NCBI GenBank assembly: GCA_022448005.1
Contig: JAKUTK010000024.1
Location: 1-64,000 of the forward strand
DNA: 64,000 bases
From: Pseudomonas sp.
Lineage (GTDB): Bacteria; Pseudomonadota; Gammaproteobacteria; Pseudomonadales; Pseudomonadaceae
Direction of reading: 5' to 3'
The notes under the pieces are model-generated. The model was not told the origin of the DNA. It worked only from the letters and a program-made list of their open reading frames with translations, and ran no database searches. Shown here one piece after another: positions 8,473-18,264 of this stretch (within the stretch, counting starts at the first letter, position 1; each line of letters opens with the position of its first letter). Made by a program: the position numbers and the translations under genes.

Positions 8473-10686
8473 ATGTCATCCCATCTCTCACTCGCAGCTG
8501 GCACCAGGGGCGCATGGGGGCTCGGCTTTGCTCTGCTGCTGGCGCTGCTGTTCAGCGTATTCACCTTGCAGGCCAAGGAATATCCGGTCGAGCAGCAGCG
8601 CATCGAGCAGTTCTTTCCGAACGCGGAGGTCTCCGCCGCCGAAGGTGATTACCAGGTCCGCACCCTTACCAAGGGCGACGAGGTGCAGGGCTACGCGTTC
8701 CAGACCATCAACGTGGTCGATATCCCGGCCTATTCCGGCAAGCCCATCAACCTGCAGGTGCTGCTCGATCCACAGGGTGTGATCGTCGATGCCTACGTGC
8801 TCGAGCACCATGAGCCAATCCTGCTGGTCGGCATTCCGATCGAGAAACTTCACGCGTTCACCGCCAAGTACCAGGGCATCAACGTTGATCAGCGGGTCGT
8901 GGTCGGCCATTCCAGCGACGAGAAGGCGGTCACCATCGATGCGGTCACTGGCGCCACCGTTACGGTCATGGTGGTCAATGAAATCGTCATGCGCGCAGCT
9001 CACGACGTTGCCGTGTCGCTCGGGCTGGTGGAAGAGAAGGCCGGTGCGGCGCAAAAGCCGGCCACCGTCCGCGAGGACTATTACGAGCCCGCCAGCTGGA
9101 GCGAGCTGACCGGCAATGGCGCGATTCGCCGCCTGCACCTGACCAGGGGCGACATCGATCAGGCGTTCAAAGGCACCGAAGCCGAAGGCATCGACGAGGC
9201 CGCACCAGAGGAAGTCGGCGAGACATTCATCGATCTCTACGCCACGCACCTGAACCCGCCCACTATCGGTCGCGCCCTGCTCGGCGACGCTCACTACGCC
9301 GACCTGAAGGAGGAGCTCAAGCCAGGCGAGCACGCCGTCGCGGTCATGGCAAGTGGCGAGTACTCGTTCAAGGGCTCGGGCTATGTGCGGGGCGGGATCT
9401 TCGATCGGGTGCAGCTGCGCCAGTTCGGCAACGTGATCAGCTTCCGCGACATGGACTTCCAGCGTCTCGACGACGTCTATGCCGATGGCATGCCGGATTT
9501 CAGCGAAATGGCGGTGTTCATCGTCCGTGAGCATGCGGCGTTCGATCCCGGCTCGCCCTGGACGCTGGAGCTGCTGGTGCGCCGCCAGACCGGGCCGATC
9601 AGTGGCATGTTCACCAGCTTCGAACTGCCCTACCAGATGCCTGAGCAATACATCGATCGCCCGCAACCGACCGCCGAAGAGCTGGCGGCGGCCGAGGAGG
9701 CCAACCGGCCGATGTGGGTCAACATCTGGTATCAGCAGAGCTTTCAGATTGGCGTGATCCTGGCCGCGCTGCTCCTGCTGACCGTCATTCTGTTCATGCA
9801 GGACAAGCTGACCCAGCACCCCAACTTCCTGAAGAAGCTGCGTCACGGCTACCTGATCTTCACCGTGGTGTTCATCGGTTGGTATGCCTTGGGCCAGCTG
9901 TCAGTGGTCAACGTGCTGACCTTCGTGCATGCCCTGGTGCAGGACTTCCGCTGGGAGCTGTTCCTCACCGATCCGGTGATCTTCATCCTCTGGGTGTTCA
10001 CCGCCGCCAGCATCCTGCTCTGGGGGCGTGGGGTCTTCTGCGGCTGGCTGTGCCCCTTCGGTGCGCTGCAGGAGCTGATCAACGAGGCCGCACGCAAGCT
10101 CAATATTCGTCAGTACGACGTGCCTTTCGCGGTTCACGAGCGGCTCTGGGCGATCAAGTACATCGTGTTGCTGGTGCTCTTCGGCATCTCGCTCGAATCG
10201 ATGACGATGGCCGAGCAAGCCGCCGAAGTGGAGCCGTTCAAGACCGCCATCACCCTCAAGTTCGATCGCCAATGGTGGTTCGTCGCCTACGCCGTGGTGC
10301 TGCTGGTCGTGAATATCTTCACCCGCAAGGTGTACTGCCGCTACGTCTGCCCGCTGGGCGCCGGCTTGGCGATCACTGGTCGCTTCCGCCTGTTCGACTG
10401 GCTCAAGCGGCGCAAGGAGTGCGGCAACCCCTGCCAGGTCTGCGCCAACGAATGTGAAGTCCAGGCGATTCATCCGGACGGGCACATCAATCACAACGAG
10501 TGCCACTACTGCCTCGATTGCCAGATGACCTATCACAACGAAAACAAATGCCCGCCGCTGATCCTGAAGAACAAGCGCGCCAAACGCGGCAAGAAAGCCC
10601 CGGCCGGCCCGACGCTGATCCCTGTAGTGCAAGTGGTAGACCCGAGCAACACGCCAGATCGCGAACGCTCGCAACCGATTGTTTGA
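8473..10686 (+). CDS. nosR: NosR, membrane flavo-iron-sulfur protein for N2O reduction
   Basis: A 737-residue membrane protein needed for nos transcription and electron supply to NosZ. An N-terminal signal/anchor is followed by a periplasmic FMN-binding domain with the covalent flavinylation motif TGAT (residues 159-162, Thr162). Five to six transmembrane helices follow. Two CxxxCP motifs (CGWLCP and CRYVCP) flank helices, and a cytoplasmic polyferredoxin tail has CGNPCQVCANEC and CHYCLDCQ motifs. The length matches known NosR proteins (about 720-740). It is the first gene of nosRZDFYL, preceded by DNR boxes, and ends 31 nt before nosZ. Confidence 0.97.
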   Translation: MSSHLSLAAGTRGAWGLGFALLLALLFSVFTLQAKEYPVEQQRIEQFFPNAEVSAAEGDYQVRTLTKGDEVQGYAFQTINVVDIPAYSGKPINLQVLLDPQGVIVDAYVLEHHEPILLVGIPIEKLHAFTAKYQGINVDQRVVVGHSSDEKAVTIDAVTGATVTVMVVNEIVMRAAHDVAVSLGLVEEKAGAAQKPATVREDYYEPASWSELTGNGAIRRLHLTRGDIDQAFKGTEAEGIDEAAPEEVGETFIDLYATHLNPPTIGRALLGDAHYADLKEELKPGEHAVAVMASGEYSFKGSGYVRGGIFDRVQLRQFGNVISFRDMDFQRLDDVYADGMPDFSEMAVFIVREHAAFDPGSPWTLELLVRRQTGPISGMFTSFELPYQMPEQYIDRPQPTAEELAAAEEANRPMWVNIWYQQSFQIGVILAALLLLTVILFMQDKLTQHPNFLKKLRHGYLIFTVVFIGWYALGQLSVVNVLTFVHALVQDFRWELFLTDPVIFILWVFTAASILLWGRGVFCGWLCPFGALQELINEAARKLNIRQYDVPFAVHERLWAIKYIVLLVLFGISLESMTMAEQAAEVEPFKTAITLKFDRQWWFVAYAVVLLVVNIFTRKVYCRYVCPLGAGLAITGRFRLFDWLKRRKECGNPCQVCANECEVQAIHPDGHINHNECHYCLDCQMTYHNENKCPPLILKNKRAKRGKKAPAGPTLIPVVQVVDPSNTPDRERSQPIV

Positions 10687-10717
10687 CCTGTCTGTACACG
10701 ATAAGGAGCAAGACCCC

Positions 10718-12619
10718 ATGAGCGACAAGAGCAAGAACACCCCTGAAACGCTGGAAAAGAGTGGCTTGAGCCGCCGCGGCTTCCTCGGCGCCAGCGCGCT
10801 GACCGGCGCCGCTGTGGCCGCTACTGCCTTCGGCGGTGCGGTCATGAGCCGCGAAACCTGGGCGGCCGCCGTCAAGGACGCGCAGCAGAAGATCCACGTC
10901 GCGCCGGGTGAGCTGGACGACTATTACGGCTTTTGGAGCGGCGGCCACCAGGGCGAAGTGCGCGTGGTAGGCGTGCCCTCTATGCGCGAGCTGATGCGCA
11001 TCCCGGTGTTCAACGTCGACTCCGCCACCGGCTGGGGTTTGACCAACGAAAGCCGCCACATCATGGGCGACAGCGCCAAGTTCCTGAACGGCGACTGCCA
11101 CCACCCCCACATCTCGATGACCGACGGCAAGTACGACGGCAAGTACCTGTTCATCAACGACAAGGCCAACAGCCGCGTTGCGCGTATCCGTCTGGACATC
11201 ATGAAGTGCGACAAGATGCTGACCGTGCCGAACGTCCAGGCGATCCATGGCCTGCGTCTGCAGAAGGTGCCGCACACCAAGTACGTGTTCGCCAACGCCG
11301 AATTCATCATTCCGCACCCCAACGACGGCAGCTCCTACGACCTGCAGGCCGAAAACGCCTACACCATGTTCAACGTCATCGACGCGGAAAAAATGGAAAT
11401 GGCCTTCCAGGTCATCGTCGACGGCAACCTGGACAACACCGACGCCGACTACACCGGCAAGTATGCCGCCTCCACCTGCTACAACTCCGAGAAAGCCACC
11501 GACCTGGGCGGCATGATGCGCAACGAGCGCGACTGGGTGGTGGTGTACAACATTCCGCGTATCGAGGCAGCGATCAAGGCTGGCAAGTTCAACACCGTTG
11601 GCGACTCGAAAGTGCCCGTGGTCGACGGCCGCGCCGGTTCGGAATTCACCCGCTACATCCCGGTGCCAAAGAACCCCCACGGCTGCAACACCTCGTCCGA
11701 CGGCAAGTACTTCATCGCGGCGGGCAAGCTGTCACCAACCGTCACCATGATCGAGATCGCCAAGCTCGATGACCTGTTTGACGACAAGCTGAAGGACCCG
11801 CGCGACGTGGTCGCCGCCGAGCCTGAACTGGGCCTCGGCCCGCTGCACACCACCTTTGACGGTCGCGGCAACGCCTACACCACGCTGTTCATCGACAGCC
11901 AGGTGGTGAAGTGGAACATGGCCGACGCGGTGCGCGCCTACAACGGCGAGAAGGTCAACTACATCAAGCAGAAGCTCGACGTGCAGTATCAGCCGGGTCA
12001 CCTGCATGCCTCGCTGACCGAAACCAGCGAAGCCGATGGCAAGTGGTTGGTTGCGCTGTGCAAGTTCTCCAAGGACCGCTTCCTGCCGACCGGCCCGCTG
12101 CACCCGGAAAACGACCAGCTGATCGACATCTCCGGTGAGGAAATGAAACTGGTGCACGACGGCCCGACCTACGCCGAGCCGCACGACTGCATCCTGGCGC
12201 GCCGTGACCAGATCAAGCCACAGAAGATCTGGAAGCGGGACGACCCCTTCTTCGCACCCACCGTGGAAATGGCGAAGAAGGACGGCATCAATCTGGAGAC
12301 CGACAACAAGGTCATCCGCGACGGCAACAAGGTGCGCGTGTACATGACCTCGATGGCGCCGACCTACGGCCTGACCGAGTTCAACGTCAAGCAGGGCGAC
12401 GAAGTCACCGTGACCATCACCAACATCGACCAGATCGAGGACGTGTCCCACGGTTTCGTCATGACCAACCACGGTGCGAGCATGGAAATCAGCCCGCAGC
12501 AGACCTCGTCCATCACCTTTACGGCCGACAAGCCCGGCCTGCATTGGTACTACTGCAGCTGGTTCTGCCACGCGCTGCACATGGAAATGGTCGGCCGCAT
12601 GATGGTTGAACCGGCCTAA
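10718..12619 (+). CDS. nosZ: NosZ, nitrous oxide reductase
   Basis: A 633-residue periplasmic copper enzyme reducing N2O to N2, the last step of denitrification. A Tat signal is clear (SRRGFLGASAL). The beta-propeller carries CuZ ligand histidines, including the CHHPH segment at residues 127-131. The C-terminal cupredoxin domain holds the CuA site CSWFCHALHMEM (Cys613, Trp615, Cys617, His621, Met624). This is a clade I enzyme (Tat-exported, with nosR). The start at 10718 has AAGGAG 9 nt upstream, and gives the standard length. An upstream in-frame ATG at 10679 would overlap nosR and displace the Tat motif. A REPIN separates it from nosD. Confidence 0.98.
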   Translation: MSDKSKNTPETLEKSGLSRRGFLGASALTGAAVAATAFGGAVMSRETWAAAVKDAQQKIHVAPGELDDYYGFWSGGHQGEVRVVGVPSMRELMRIPVFNVDSATGWGLTNESRHIMGDSAKFLNGDCHHPHISMTDGKYDGKYLFINDKANSRVARIRLDIMKCDKMLTVPNVQAIHGLRLQKVPHTKYVFANAEFIIPHPNDGSSYDLQAENAYTMFNVIDAEKMEMAFQVIVDGNLDNTDADYTGKYAASTCYNSEKATDLGGMMRNERDWVVVYNIPRIEAAIKAGKFNTVGDSKVPVVDGRAGSEFTRYIPVPKNPHGCNTSSDGKYFIAAGKLSPTVTMIEIAKLDDLFDDKLKDPRDVVAAEPELGLGPLHTTFDGRGNAYTTLFIDSQVVKWNMADAVRAYNGEKVNYIKQKLDVQYQPGHLHASLTETSEADGKWLVALCKFSKDRFLPTGPLHPENDQLIDISGEEMKLVHDGPTYAEPHDCILARRDQIKPQKIWKRDDPFFAPTVEMAKKDGINLETDNKVIRDGNKVRVYMTSMAPTYGLTEFNVKQGDEVTVTITNIDQIEDVSHGFVMTNHGASMEISPQQTSSITFTADKPGLHWYYCSWFCHALHMEMVGRMMVEPA

Positions 12620-12630
12620 GCGGAGGGCCA

Positions 12631-12706
12631 TTCGCGAGCAAGCTCGCTCCTACAAAAAAGCGCGGCGGTGCTGCAGCCTTCCCGTAGGAGCGAGCTTGCT
12701 CGCGAA
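12631..12706. repeat. REPIN (inverted pair of REP units) between nosZ and nosD
   Basis: TTCGCGAGCAAGCTCGCTCC (12631-12650, then TAC) and its reverse complement at 12684-12706 flank a 30-nt spacer. They can form one long hairpin on RNA. It sits 11 nt after the nosZ stop, where it could stabilise the nosZ message or lower nosD expression. Confidence 0.85.
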
Positions 12707-12731
12707 CCAGGCGACTGAAGAGGTAAACGTA

Positions 12732-14042
12732 GTGCTCCGATTTCAGGCCACCCACCCGCTGCTTGCATTGGCATTTTTGATGCCTCTGTCGCTGTTCGGT
12801 TTGGCCGCAGCGGCCGAACCGCAACCCATCACCGCTCTGCTGCTAGAGGCGGACGGGGACAACCGCTGGCGCCTGCCAGCCGGCGAATACACCGGCCAAT
12901 TCATCATCGACCAGCCCATGGAGCTGCGCTGCGAGCCCGGCGCCGTGCTGCAGGCAGGAGGCGAGGGTAACGGCCTGCTGATCGAGGCATCGGATGTCAC
13001 GGTCGAGGGCTGCACGCTGCTCGACTGGGGACGCGACCTCACGGCGATGAACGCCGCCATCTTCGTCCAGCCAAAAGCGCAGCGTGTGGTGATCCGCGAC
13101 AACCAGCTGCGCGGCGCCGGTTTCGGCGTCTGGGTCGACGGCTCGAAGGATGTAAGCCTGATTGGCAACAGGATCGAAGGCGACACGAGCATTCGTTCCC
13201 AGGACCGTGGCAACGGCATCCACCTCTACGCGGTAAGCGGCGCGCGGATCATCGACAACCAGGTGCGGCATACCCGCGACGGCATTTACATCGACACGTC
13301 CAACGGCAACCACATCGAAGGCAACGTGCTGGAGGATCTGCGCTACGGCGTGCATTACATGTTCGCCAACGACAACAGCGTGATCGGCAATGTCACCCGT
13401 CGCACCCGCACCGGCTACGCGCTGATGCAGAGCCGCAAGCTGGAAGTCATCGGCAACCGCTCCGAGGGGGATGAGAACTACGGCATCCTGATGAACTACA
13501 TCACCTACTCGACCATTCGCGACAATGTTGTCAGCGATGTGCGCAGCGGCTCGACCGGCGACAGCATGATCTCCGGCGCCGAGGGCAAGGCGCTGTTCAT
13601 CTACAACTCCCTGTTCAACACCATCGAAGGCAACCGTTTCGAGAGGAGCGCGCTGGGCATCCACCTGACCGCCGGCTCGGAAGACAACCGCATCGCGGGT
13701 AACGCCTTCATCGGCAATCAGCAGCAGGTCAAGTACGTGGCCACCCGCACGCAGGAATGGTCCATCGACGGTCGTGGCAACTACTGGAGCGACTACCTCG
13801 GCTGGGACCGCAACAACGACGGCCTGGGCGACTTGGCCTACGAGCCCAACGACAACGTCGACCGCCTGCTATGGCTCTACCCGCAGGTACGGCTGTTGAT
13901 GAACAGCCCCAGTATCGAGGTGCTGCGCTGGGTACAGCGGGCCTTCCCGGTGATCAAGTCACCCGGCGTGCAGGACAGCCACCCGCTGATGCAGCCGCCA
14001 ACCGAATCATCGATAAGCAAAACGCAGGAGCCAACGCCATGA
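12732..14042 (+). CDS. nosD: NosD, periplasmic CASH-domain copper-maturation protein
   Basis: A 436-residue periplasmic beta-helix protein that works with NosF and NosY to deliver or assemble the CuZ centre of NosZ. The signal peptide reads [18 protein letters not shown]. Many short parallel beta-helix (CASH/PbH1) repeats follow, such as GNRIEG, DNQVRH and GNVLEDL. The GTG start at 12732 is chosen because AGAGG lies 8 nt upstream and the resulting length equals known NosD. A longer frame would run into the REPIN. The stop overlaps nosF (ATGA). Confidence 0.95.
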   Translation: MLRFQATHPLLALAFLMPLSLFGLAAAAEPQPITALLLEADGDNRWRLPAGEYTGQFIIDQPMELRCEPGAVLQAGGEGNGLLIEASDVTVEGCTLLDWGRDLTAMNAAIFVQPKAQRVVIRDNQLRGAGFGVWVDGSKDVSLIGNRIEGDTSIRSQDRGNGIHLYAVSGARIIDNQVRHTRDGIYIDTSNGNHIEGNVLEDLRYGVHYMFANDNSVIGNVTRRTRTGYALMQSRKLEVIGNRSEGDENYGILMNYITYSTIRDNVVSDVRSGSTGDSMISGAEGKALFIYNSLFNTIEGNRFERSALGIHLTAGSEDNRIAGNAFIGNQQQVKYVATRTQEWSIDGRGNYWSDYLGWDRNNDGLGDLAYEPNDNVDRLLWLYPQVRLLMNSPSIEVLRWVQRAFPVIKSPGVQDSHPLMQPPTESSISKTQEPTP

Positions 14043-14965
14043 GCGCTGTAGAGATCCAGGGCGTGAACCAGCGTTACGGCAGCATGACCGTGCTGCATGA
14101 CCTCGACCTGACCCTCGGCGAAGGCGAGGTGCTGGGCCTGTTCGGCCATAACGGCGCCGGCAAGACCACCAGCATGAAGCTGATCCTCGGCCTGCTCACG
14201 CCCAGCGAAGGGCAGGTGCGCGTGCTCGGTCGAGCGCCGCATGATCCCGAGGTCCGTCGCCAGCTGGGTTACCTGCCGGAAAACGTGACCTTCTATCCGC
14301 AGCTCAGCGGCCGCGAGACGCTACGCCACTTCGCCCGGCTGAAAGGCGCGTCGCTGGCGCAGGTGGACGAACTGCTGGAGCAGGTGGGCCTGGCCCACGC
14401 CGCCGAGCGGCGGGTCAAGACCTATTCCAAGGGCATGCGCCAACGCCTCGGTCTGGCCCAGGCGCTGCTCGGCGATCCGCGGCTGCTGCTGCTCGACGAG
14501 CCCACGGTGGGACTCGACCCCATCGCGACCGGCGACCTTTATCAGCTGATCGACCGCATGCGCCAACGCGGCACCAGCGTCATCCTCTGCTCGCACGTCT
14601 TGCCCGGCGTCGAGGCGCATATCAATCGGGCGGCGATTCTTGCCAAGGGGCGGCTACAGGCGGTCGGCAGCCTGGCGCAACTGCGCGTCGAGGCCGGGCT
14701 TCCGGTGCGCATTCGGGCCAGTGGTATCGGCGACAGCGCTGGCTGGTTGCAGCGCTGGGCTGCTGCCGGTCATAGCGCGCGTTCGCTGGGAGAGCGTAGC
14801 GTCGAGGTGTCCGCCATCAACGGTCACAAGCTGCCGCTGCTGCGCGAATTGCTGGGCGAAAGCGAGCCGGATGACATCGAGATTCACCAGCCATCGCTCG
14901 AAGACCTGTATCGCTACTACATGCAACGCGCCGGTGACGTATGCGCGGCGGAGGGCACGCTATGA
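14039..14965 (+). CDS. nosF: NosF, ABC transporter ATP-binding protein
   Basis: A 308-residue cytoplasmic ATPase of the NosDFY complex. Walker A is GHNGAGKT (near residue 38). The ABC signature [13 protein letters not shown] and Walker [14 protein letters not shown] follow, with the H-loop in CSHVL. A C-terminal extension of about 90 residues is typical of ABC-2 type ATPases. It overlaps both nosD and nosY by four bases, so translation is coupled along the operon. Confidence 0.96.
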   Translation: MSAVEIQGVNQRYGSMTVLHDLDLTLGEGEVLGLFGHNGAGKTTSMKLILGLLTPSEGQVRVLGRAPHDPEVRRQLGYLPENVTFYPQLSGRETLRHFARLKGASLAQVDELLEQVGLAHAAERRVKTYSKGMRQRLGLAQALLGDPRLLLLDEPTVGLDPIATGDLYQLIDRMRQRGTSVILCSHVLPGVEAHINRAAILAKGRLQAVGSLAQLRVEAGLPVRIRASGIGDSAGWLQRWAAAGHSARSLGERSVEVSAINGHKLPLLRELLGESEPDDIEIHQPSLEDLYRYYMQRAGDVCAAEGTL

Positions 14966-15789
14966 ACCAGATCTGGAACATCGCCCGCAAGGAATTCAGC
15001 GACGGTTTGCGTAACCGCTGGTTGCTGGCCATCAGTCTGTTGTTCGCGGTGCTGGCAGTGGGCATTGCCTGGCTGGGTGCCGCTGCGTCCGGGCAGTTGG
15101 GCTTCACCTCGATTCCAGCGACCATCGCCAGCCTGGCAAGTCTGGCGACCTTTCTGATGCCGCTGATCGCACTGCTGCTGGCCTACGACGCGATCGTTGG
15201 CGAGGACGAGGGCGGCACCCTGATGCTGTTGCTCACCTACCCGCTGGGGCGTGGACAGATCCTGCTGGGCAAGTTCGTCGGCCACGGCTTGATCCTGGCG
15301 CTGGCAGTGCTGATCGGCTTCGGCTGCGCCATGCTGGCCATCGCTGCGCTGGTGGAAAATATCGAGATCGGTCTGCTGCTCTGGGCCTTCGGCCGCTTCA
15401 TGATTTCCTCGACACTGCTGGGCTGGGTGTTTCTCGCCCTGGCCTATGTGCTGAGCAGCAAGGTGGGCGAGAAGTCCAGTGCCGCCGGGCTGGCGCTTGG
15501 GGTGTGGTTTCTCTTCGTGCTGGTGTTCGATCTGGTGTTGCTGGCGCTGTTGGTGCTCAGCGAAGGCAAGTTCAACCCCGAGCTGTTGCCCTGGCTGCTG
15601 CTGTTCAACCCGGCTGATATCTACCGTTTGATCAATCTGTCCGGCTTCGAGGGCGGCAACGCCATGGGCGTACTCGCGCTGGGCAGCGATCTGCCGCTGC
15701 CGACCGCCGCGCTCTGGCTGTGCCTGTTGCTCTGGGTAGGTGTTTCTCTGCTGCTGGCCCACGGCGTGTTCCGCCGTCGTCCTGCATGA
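14962..15789 (+). CDS. nosY: NosY, ABC-2 type permease of the copper-maturation complex
   Basis: A 275-residue inner-membrane protein with about six hydrophobic helices, including [19 protein letters not shown] and [15 protein letters not shown]. It forms the transmembrane part of NosDFY, which uses ATP to support NosZ metallocentre biogenesis. The ATG at 14962 overlaps the nosF stop. Length and order match the known nos operon. Confidence 0.95.
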   Translation: MNQIWNIARKEFSDGLRNRWLLAISLLFAVLAVGIAWLGAAASGQLGFTSIPATIASLASLATFLMPLIALLLAYDAIVGEDEGGTLMLLLTYPLGRGQILLGKFVGHGLILALAVLIGFGCAMLAIAALVENIEIGLLLWAFGRFMISSTLLGWVFLALAYVLSSKVGEKSSAAGLALGVWFLFVLVFDLVLLALLVLSEGKFNPELLPWLLLFNPADIYRLINLSGFEGGNAMGVLALGSDLPLPTAALWLCLLLWVGVSLLLAHGVFRRRPA

Positions 15790-15811
15790 CCACGAAAAGG
15801 AAACTGTAACG

Positions 15812-16363
15812 ATGAATGCGCTATATAGAGCGTCACGCGTACTGGTCACCGCTGCATTGATGCTCGGCCTGGCCGCCTGCAACGAAGCCGAGCAGGGCGA
15901 GCAGCTGCTTGAACCCGTCGCCTTTCACAGCAGTGATGAATGCCATGTTTGTGGCATGGTGATCAGCGATTTCCCCGGACCCAAGGGGCAAGCGGTGGAA
16001 AAGGGCGGGGTACGTAAATTCTGTTCCACCGCCGAGATGCTCGGCTGGTGGCTGCAACCGGAAAACCGCATGCTCGATGCCAAACTCTACGTTCACGACA
16101 TGGGCCGCTCCACCTGGGAGCACCCTGACGACGAATACCTGATCGATGCCACCAGCGCCTACTATGTCGCGGGCACATCGCTCAAAGGCGCAATGGGCGT
16201 AGTGTTGGCCACCTTTGCCGAGGAGTCTGCGGCCAAGGGACTTGCGGCCATGCACGGCGGGCAAGTGCTGCGCTTCGAGGACATCGATCAGTCGGTGCTA
16301 CAACAATCGTCCGGCATGCCTCACACCATGCCCGGCCATCAACAGGCTCACGCCGGTCACTAG
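15812..16363 (+). CDS. nosL: NosL, copper-binding lipoprotein chaperone
   Basis: A 183-residue outer-membrane lipoprotein that carries Cu(I) for NosZ assembly. The lipobox is LGLAAC with Cys23 as the lipidated residue. The family motif CHVCGM follows near residue 44, and the C-terminal tail is rich in His and Met (MPHTMPGHQQAHAGH), fitting metal binding. AAAAGGAAA precedes the ATG. It follows nosY after 22 nt. Confidence 0.96.
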   Translation: MNALYRASRVLVTAALMLGLAACNEAEQGEQLLEPVAFHSSDECHVCGMVISDFPGPKGQAVEKGGVRKFCSTAEMLGWWLQPENRMLDAKLYVHDMGRSTWEHPDDEYLIDATSAYYVAGTSLKGAMGVVLATFAEESAAKGLAAMHGGQVLRFEDIDQSVLQQSSGMPHTMPGHQQAHAGH

Positions 16364-16396
16364 ACGGGCAACCAACAACTCGATGAGGTACTTGAA

Positions 16397-16579
16397 ATGA
16401 TGGGCATCAGCATCTGGCAACTTCTGATCGTACTGCTGATTGTGGTCATGCTGTTCGGCACCAAGCGCCTGCGCGGCCTGGGCTCGGACCTGGGTGGCGC
16501 GATCAGCGGATTCCGCAAATCCATGAGCGACGGCGACAGCGCGGCATCGACCGAAACGGTCAAGCACGAGCCGAAGTAA
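16397..16579 (+). CDS. tatE: TatA/TatE-like Sec-independent translocase subunit
   Basis: A 60-residue protein with one N-terminal helix ([15 protein letters not shown]) and the TatA/E hallmark [14 protein letters not shown] amphipathic hinge, then a short polar tail. TatA-type proteins oligomerise to export folded, cofactor-bearing proteins such as NosZ. Placement directly after nosL is known in P. stutzeri-type nos clusters and suggests a dedicated export role. GAGG lies 8 nt before the first of two adjacent ATG codons. Confidence 0.92.
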   Translation: MMGISIWQLLIVLLIVVMLFGTKRLRGLGSDLGGAISGFRKSMSDGDSAASTETVKHEPK

Positions 16580-16601
16580 CGTCCCCCACGCTCCACCGCT
16601 G

Positions 16602-16714
16602 CGTAGGGTGGATGTCGCCTTTTACATCCACCGCGACTCAGCTCGGTGGCTTGCTGGATCGCGGGGTCGGTTGATCGATTACTCGGTGGATCGGTGAAGC
16701 GTGATCCACCCTAC
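16602..16714. repeat. Dispersed palindromic repeat (GTAGGGTGGATGTCGC...GATCCACCCTAC), copy 2
   Basis: Same architecture as the copy at 7888: left arm TAGGGTGGATGTCGC, inner TTTTACATCCACCGC, and right arm GGATCGGTGAAGCGTGATCC then ACCCTA. The middle is longer because of extra GGATCG-like units. It follows the tatE stop by about 20 nt. The rest of the gap to nnrS (16715-16967) holds an FNR box and nothing else I recognise. Confidence 0.75.
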
Positions 16715-16834
16715 GGCTGCTGGGCGTACGCACGATCCGAATCGCTCGTGCCTTGCGCGGCGGCGTTCCTGCGCCACTTCCTCAGTGCACTCGGACCTGC
16801 CGGCCGTCGCAGCCGGCCTCCCTCCCAGAAAAAG

Positions 16835-16848
16835 ATGATTGCAATCAA
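16835..16848 (+). promoter_or_regulatory. FNR/DNR box upstream of nnrS
   Basis: ATGAT-TGCA-ATCAA matches the consensus at 9 of 10 positions and is centred about 126 nt before the nnrS GTG start. Confidence 0.7.
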
Positions 16849-16967
16849 GTCTGCCAGAGCCCCCTAAGCTGTAAAAAGTAGGCCTGGCTCCGCAATTCGG
16901 AGCAGTCACCTTTCTGACCGGCAGGGCTTCTTCCTCCAGGCAGATACGAAAAGCTCAGGAGGCCTTT

Positions 16968-18158
16968 GTGCAAGTTATCGATCGGCGAAAAGCCTTGAGT
17001 ATCCCGCCCGTGTGGCGGCTTGCCTTTCGCCCGTTTTTCCTCGCCGGCAGCCTCTTTGCGATGCTGGCGATTCCCTTGTGGATCGCGGCATGGACAGGCC
17101 TCTGGCCGGGCTTTCAGCCAACCGGCGGCTGGTTGTCCTGGCACCGTCACGAAATGCTGTTCGGTTTCGCCATGGCTATCGTCGCGGGGTTCCTGCTGAC
17201 GGCGGGGCAGACCTGGACTGGCCAGCCTGGCGTATCCGGCAACAAGTTGATGGCGCTTGCCGTGGTCTGGCTGCTGGCCCGCCTCGGCTGGTTGTTCGGA
17301 CTGCCCGTGGCCTTGCTGATTCCGCTGGATCTGCTGTTCATGCTGGGCGTCACCGGGCTGATGGCGCGCATGCTGTGGAAGGCCAGGCAGAAGCGCAACT
17401 ACCCGATCATCGCCGTGCTCGGCCTGATGACCGCGGCCGATGTGCTGGTGCTCTGTGGCGTCGCGCTCGGCGATGACGCTTTGCAGCGCCAGGGCGTACT
17501 CGCCGGGCTATGGCTGGTGGCGGCGCTGATGGCGATCATCGGCGGACGGGTGATTCCCTTCTTCACTCAACGCGGCCTCGGCCGCACCGAAGCGGTCAAG
17601 CCCTGGCTCTGGCTGGACGTGGCGCTGCTGATGGGTACCGGCCTGATTGCCGTGCTCTACGCCGTCGGCGTTGCGCTGCAGCAGCATGTCTGGCTCGGCG
17701 TGCTGTTTCTCGGCATCGCCGCCGGGCATTTGTTGAGGCTGGCGCGCTGGTATGACAGCGGCATCTGGCGCGTGCCGCTGCTGTGGTCGCTGCACCTGGC
17801 CATGCTCTGGCTGGTGGTAGCGGCAACCGGCCTGGCACTGTGGAATTTCGGCCTGCTGGACAGCTCCAGTTCGTCGCTGCATGCACTGTCGGTCGGTTCC
17901 ATGAGCGGCCTGATCCTGGCGATGATCGCTCGCGTCACGCTCGGTCATACCGGGCGGCCGTTGCAGTTGCCGCCTGGCATCGTGGGCGCCTTCGTGCTGT
18001 TCAACCTCGGTGCCGCTTCGCGGGTGTTTCTGATCACCGAATGGCCAGTGATCGGCCTGTGGGCTGCCGCGATTTGCTGGGCCCTGGCGTTCGCCCTGTA
18101 TGCCTGGCGCTATGCGCCGATGCTGGTGACTGCGCGGGTCGATGGCCATCCAGGCTAG
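16968..18158 (+). CDS. nnrS: NnrS family membrane protein, NO-stress/denitrification associated
   Basis: A 396-residue inner-membrane protein with about twelve helices. NnrS proteins are heme- and copper-containing and protect cells against nitrosative stress, commonly under NO-responsive control. Family landmarks seen are FRPFFLAGSL near the N-terminus, WHRHEMLFGF (residues about 60-70, His ligands) and GGRVIPFFTQRGLG near residue 188. The GTG start follows AGGAGG by 5 nt. An FNR/DNR box lies upstream. Confidence 0.95.
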   Translation: MQVIDRRKALSIPPVWRLAFRPFFLAGSLFAMLAIPLWIAAWTGLWPGFQPTGGWLSWHRHEMLFGFAMAIVAGFLLTAGQTWTGQPGVSGNKLMALAVVWLLARLGWLFGLPVALLIPLDLLFMLGVTGLMARMLWKARQKRNYPIIAVLGLMTAADVLVLCGVALGDDALQRQGVLAGLWLVAALMAIIGGRVIPFFTQRGLGRTEAVKPWLWLDVALLMGTGLIAVLYAVGVALQQHVWLGVLFLGIAAGHLLRLARWYDSGIWRVPLLWSLHLAMLWLVVAATGLALWNFGLLDSSSSSLHALSVGSMSGLILAMIARVTLGHTGRPLQLPPGIVGAFVLFNLGAASRVFLITEWPVIGLWAAAICWALAFALYAWRYAPMLVTARVDGHPG

Positions 18159-18264
18159 ACGCTGAATTAACCAGCTTATTCCACCACCCCTACTGAAAAC
18201 TGCTGCCTGCCCCTTCCGGGACGGGCAGCCTGCGGCTCGGCGAGCGCCGGCATCGGAGATGATG

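Noticed and set aside
8488-9846. Long reverse-strand open frame opposite nosR
   Set aside because: A shadow of the strong nosR coding frame in GC-rich DNA. No ribosome site and no family features.
12606-12731. Longer NosD starting within nosZ
   Set aside because: The extra residues come from translated REP sequence. GTG 12732 gives the known NosD length and has a good ribosome site.
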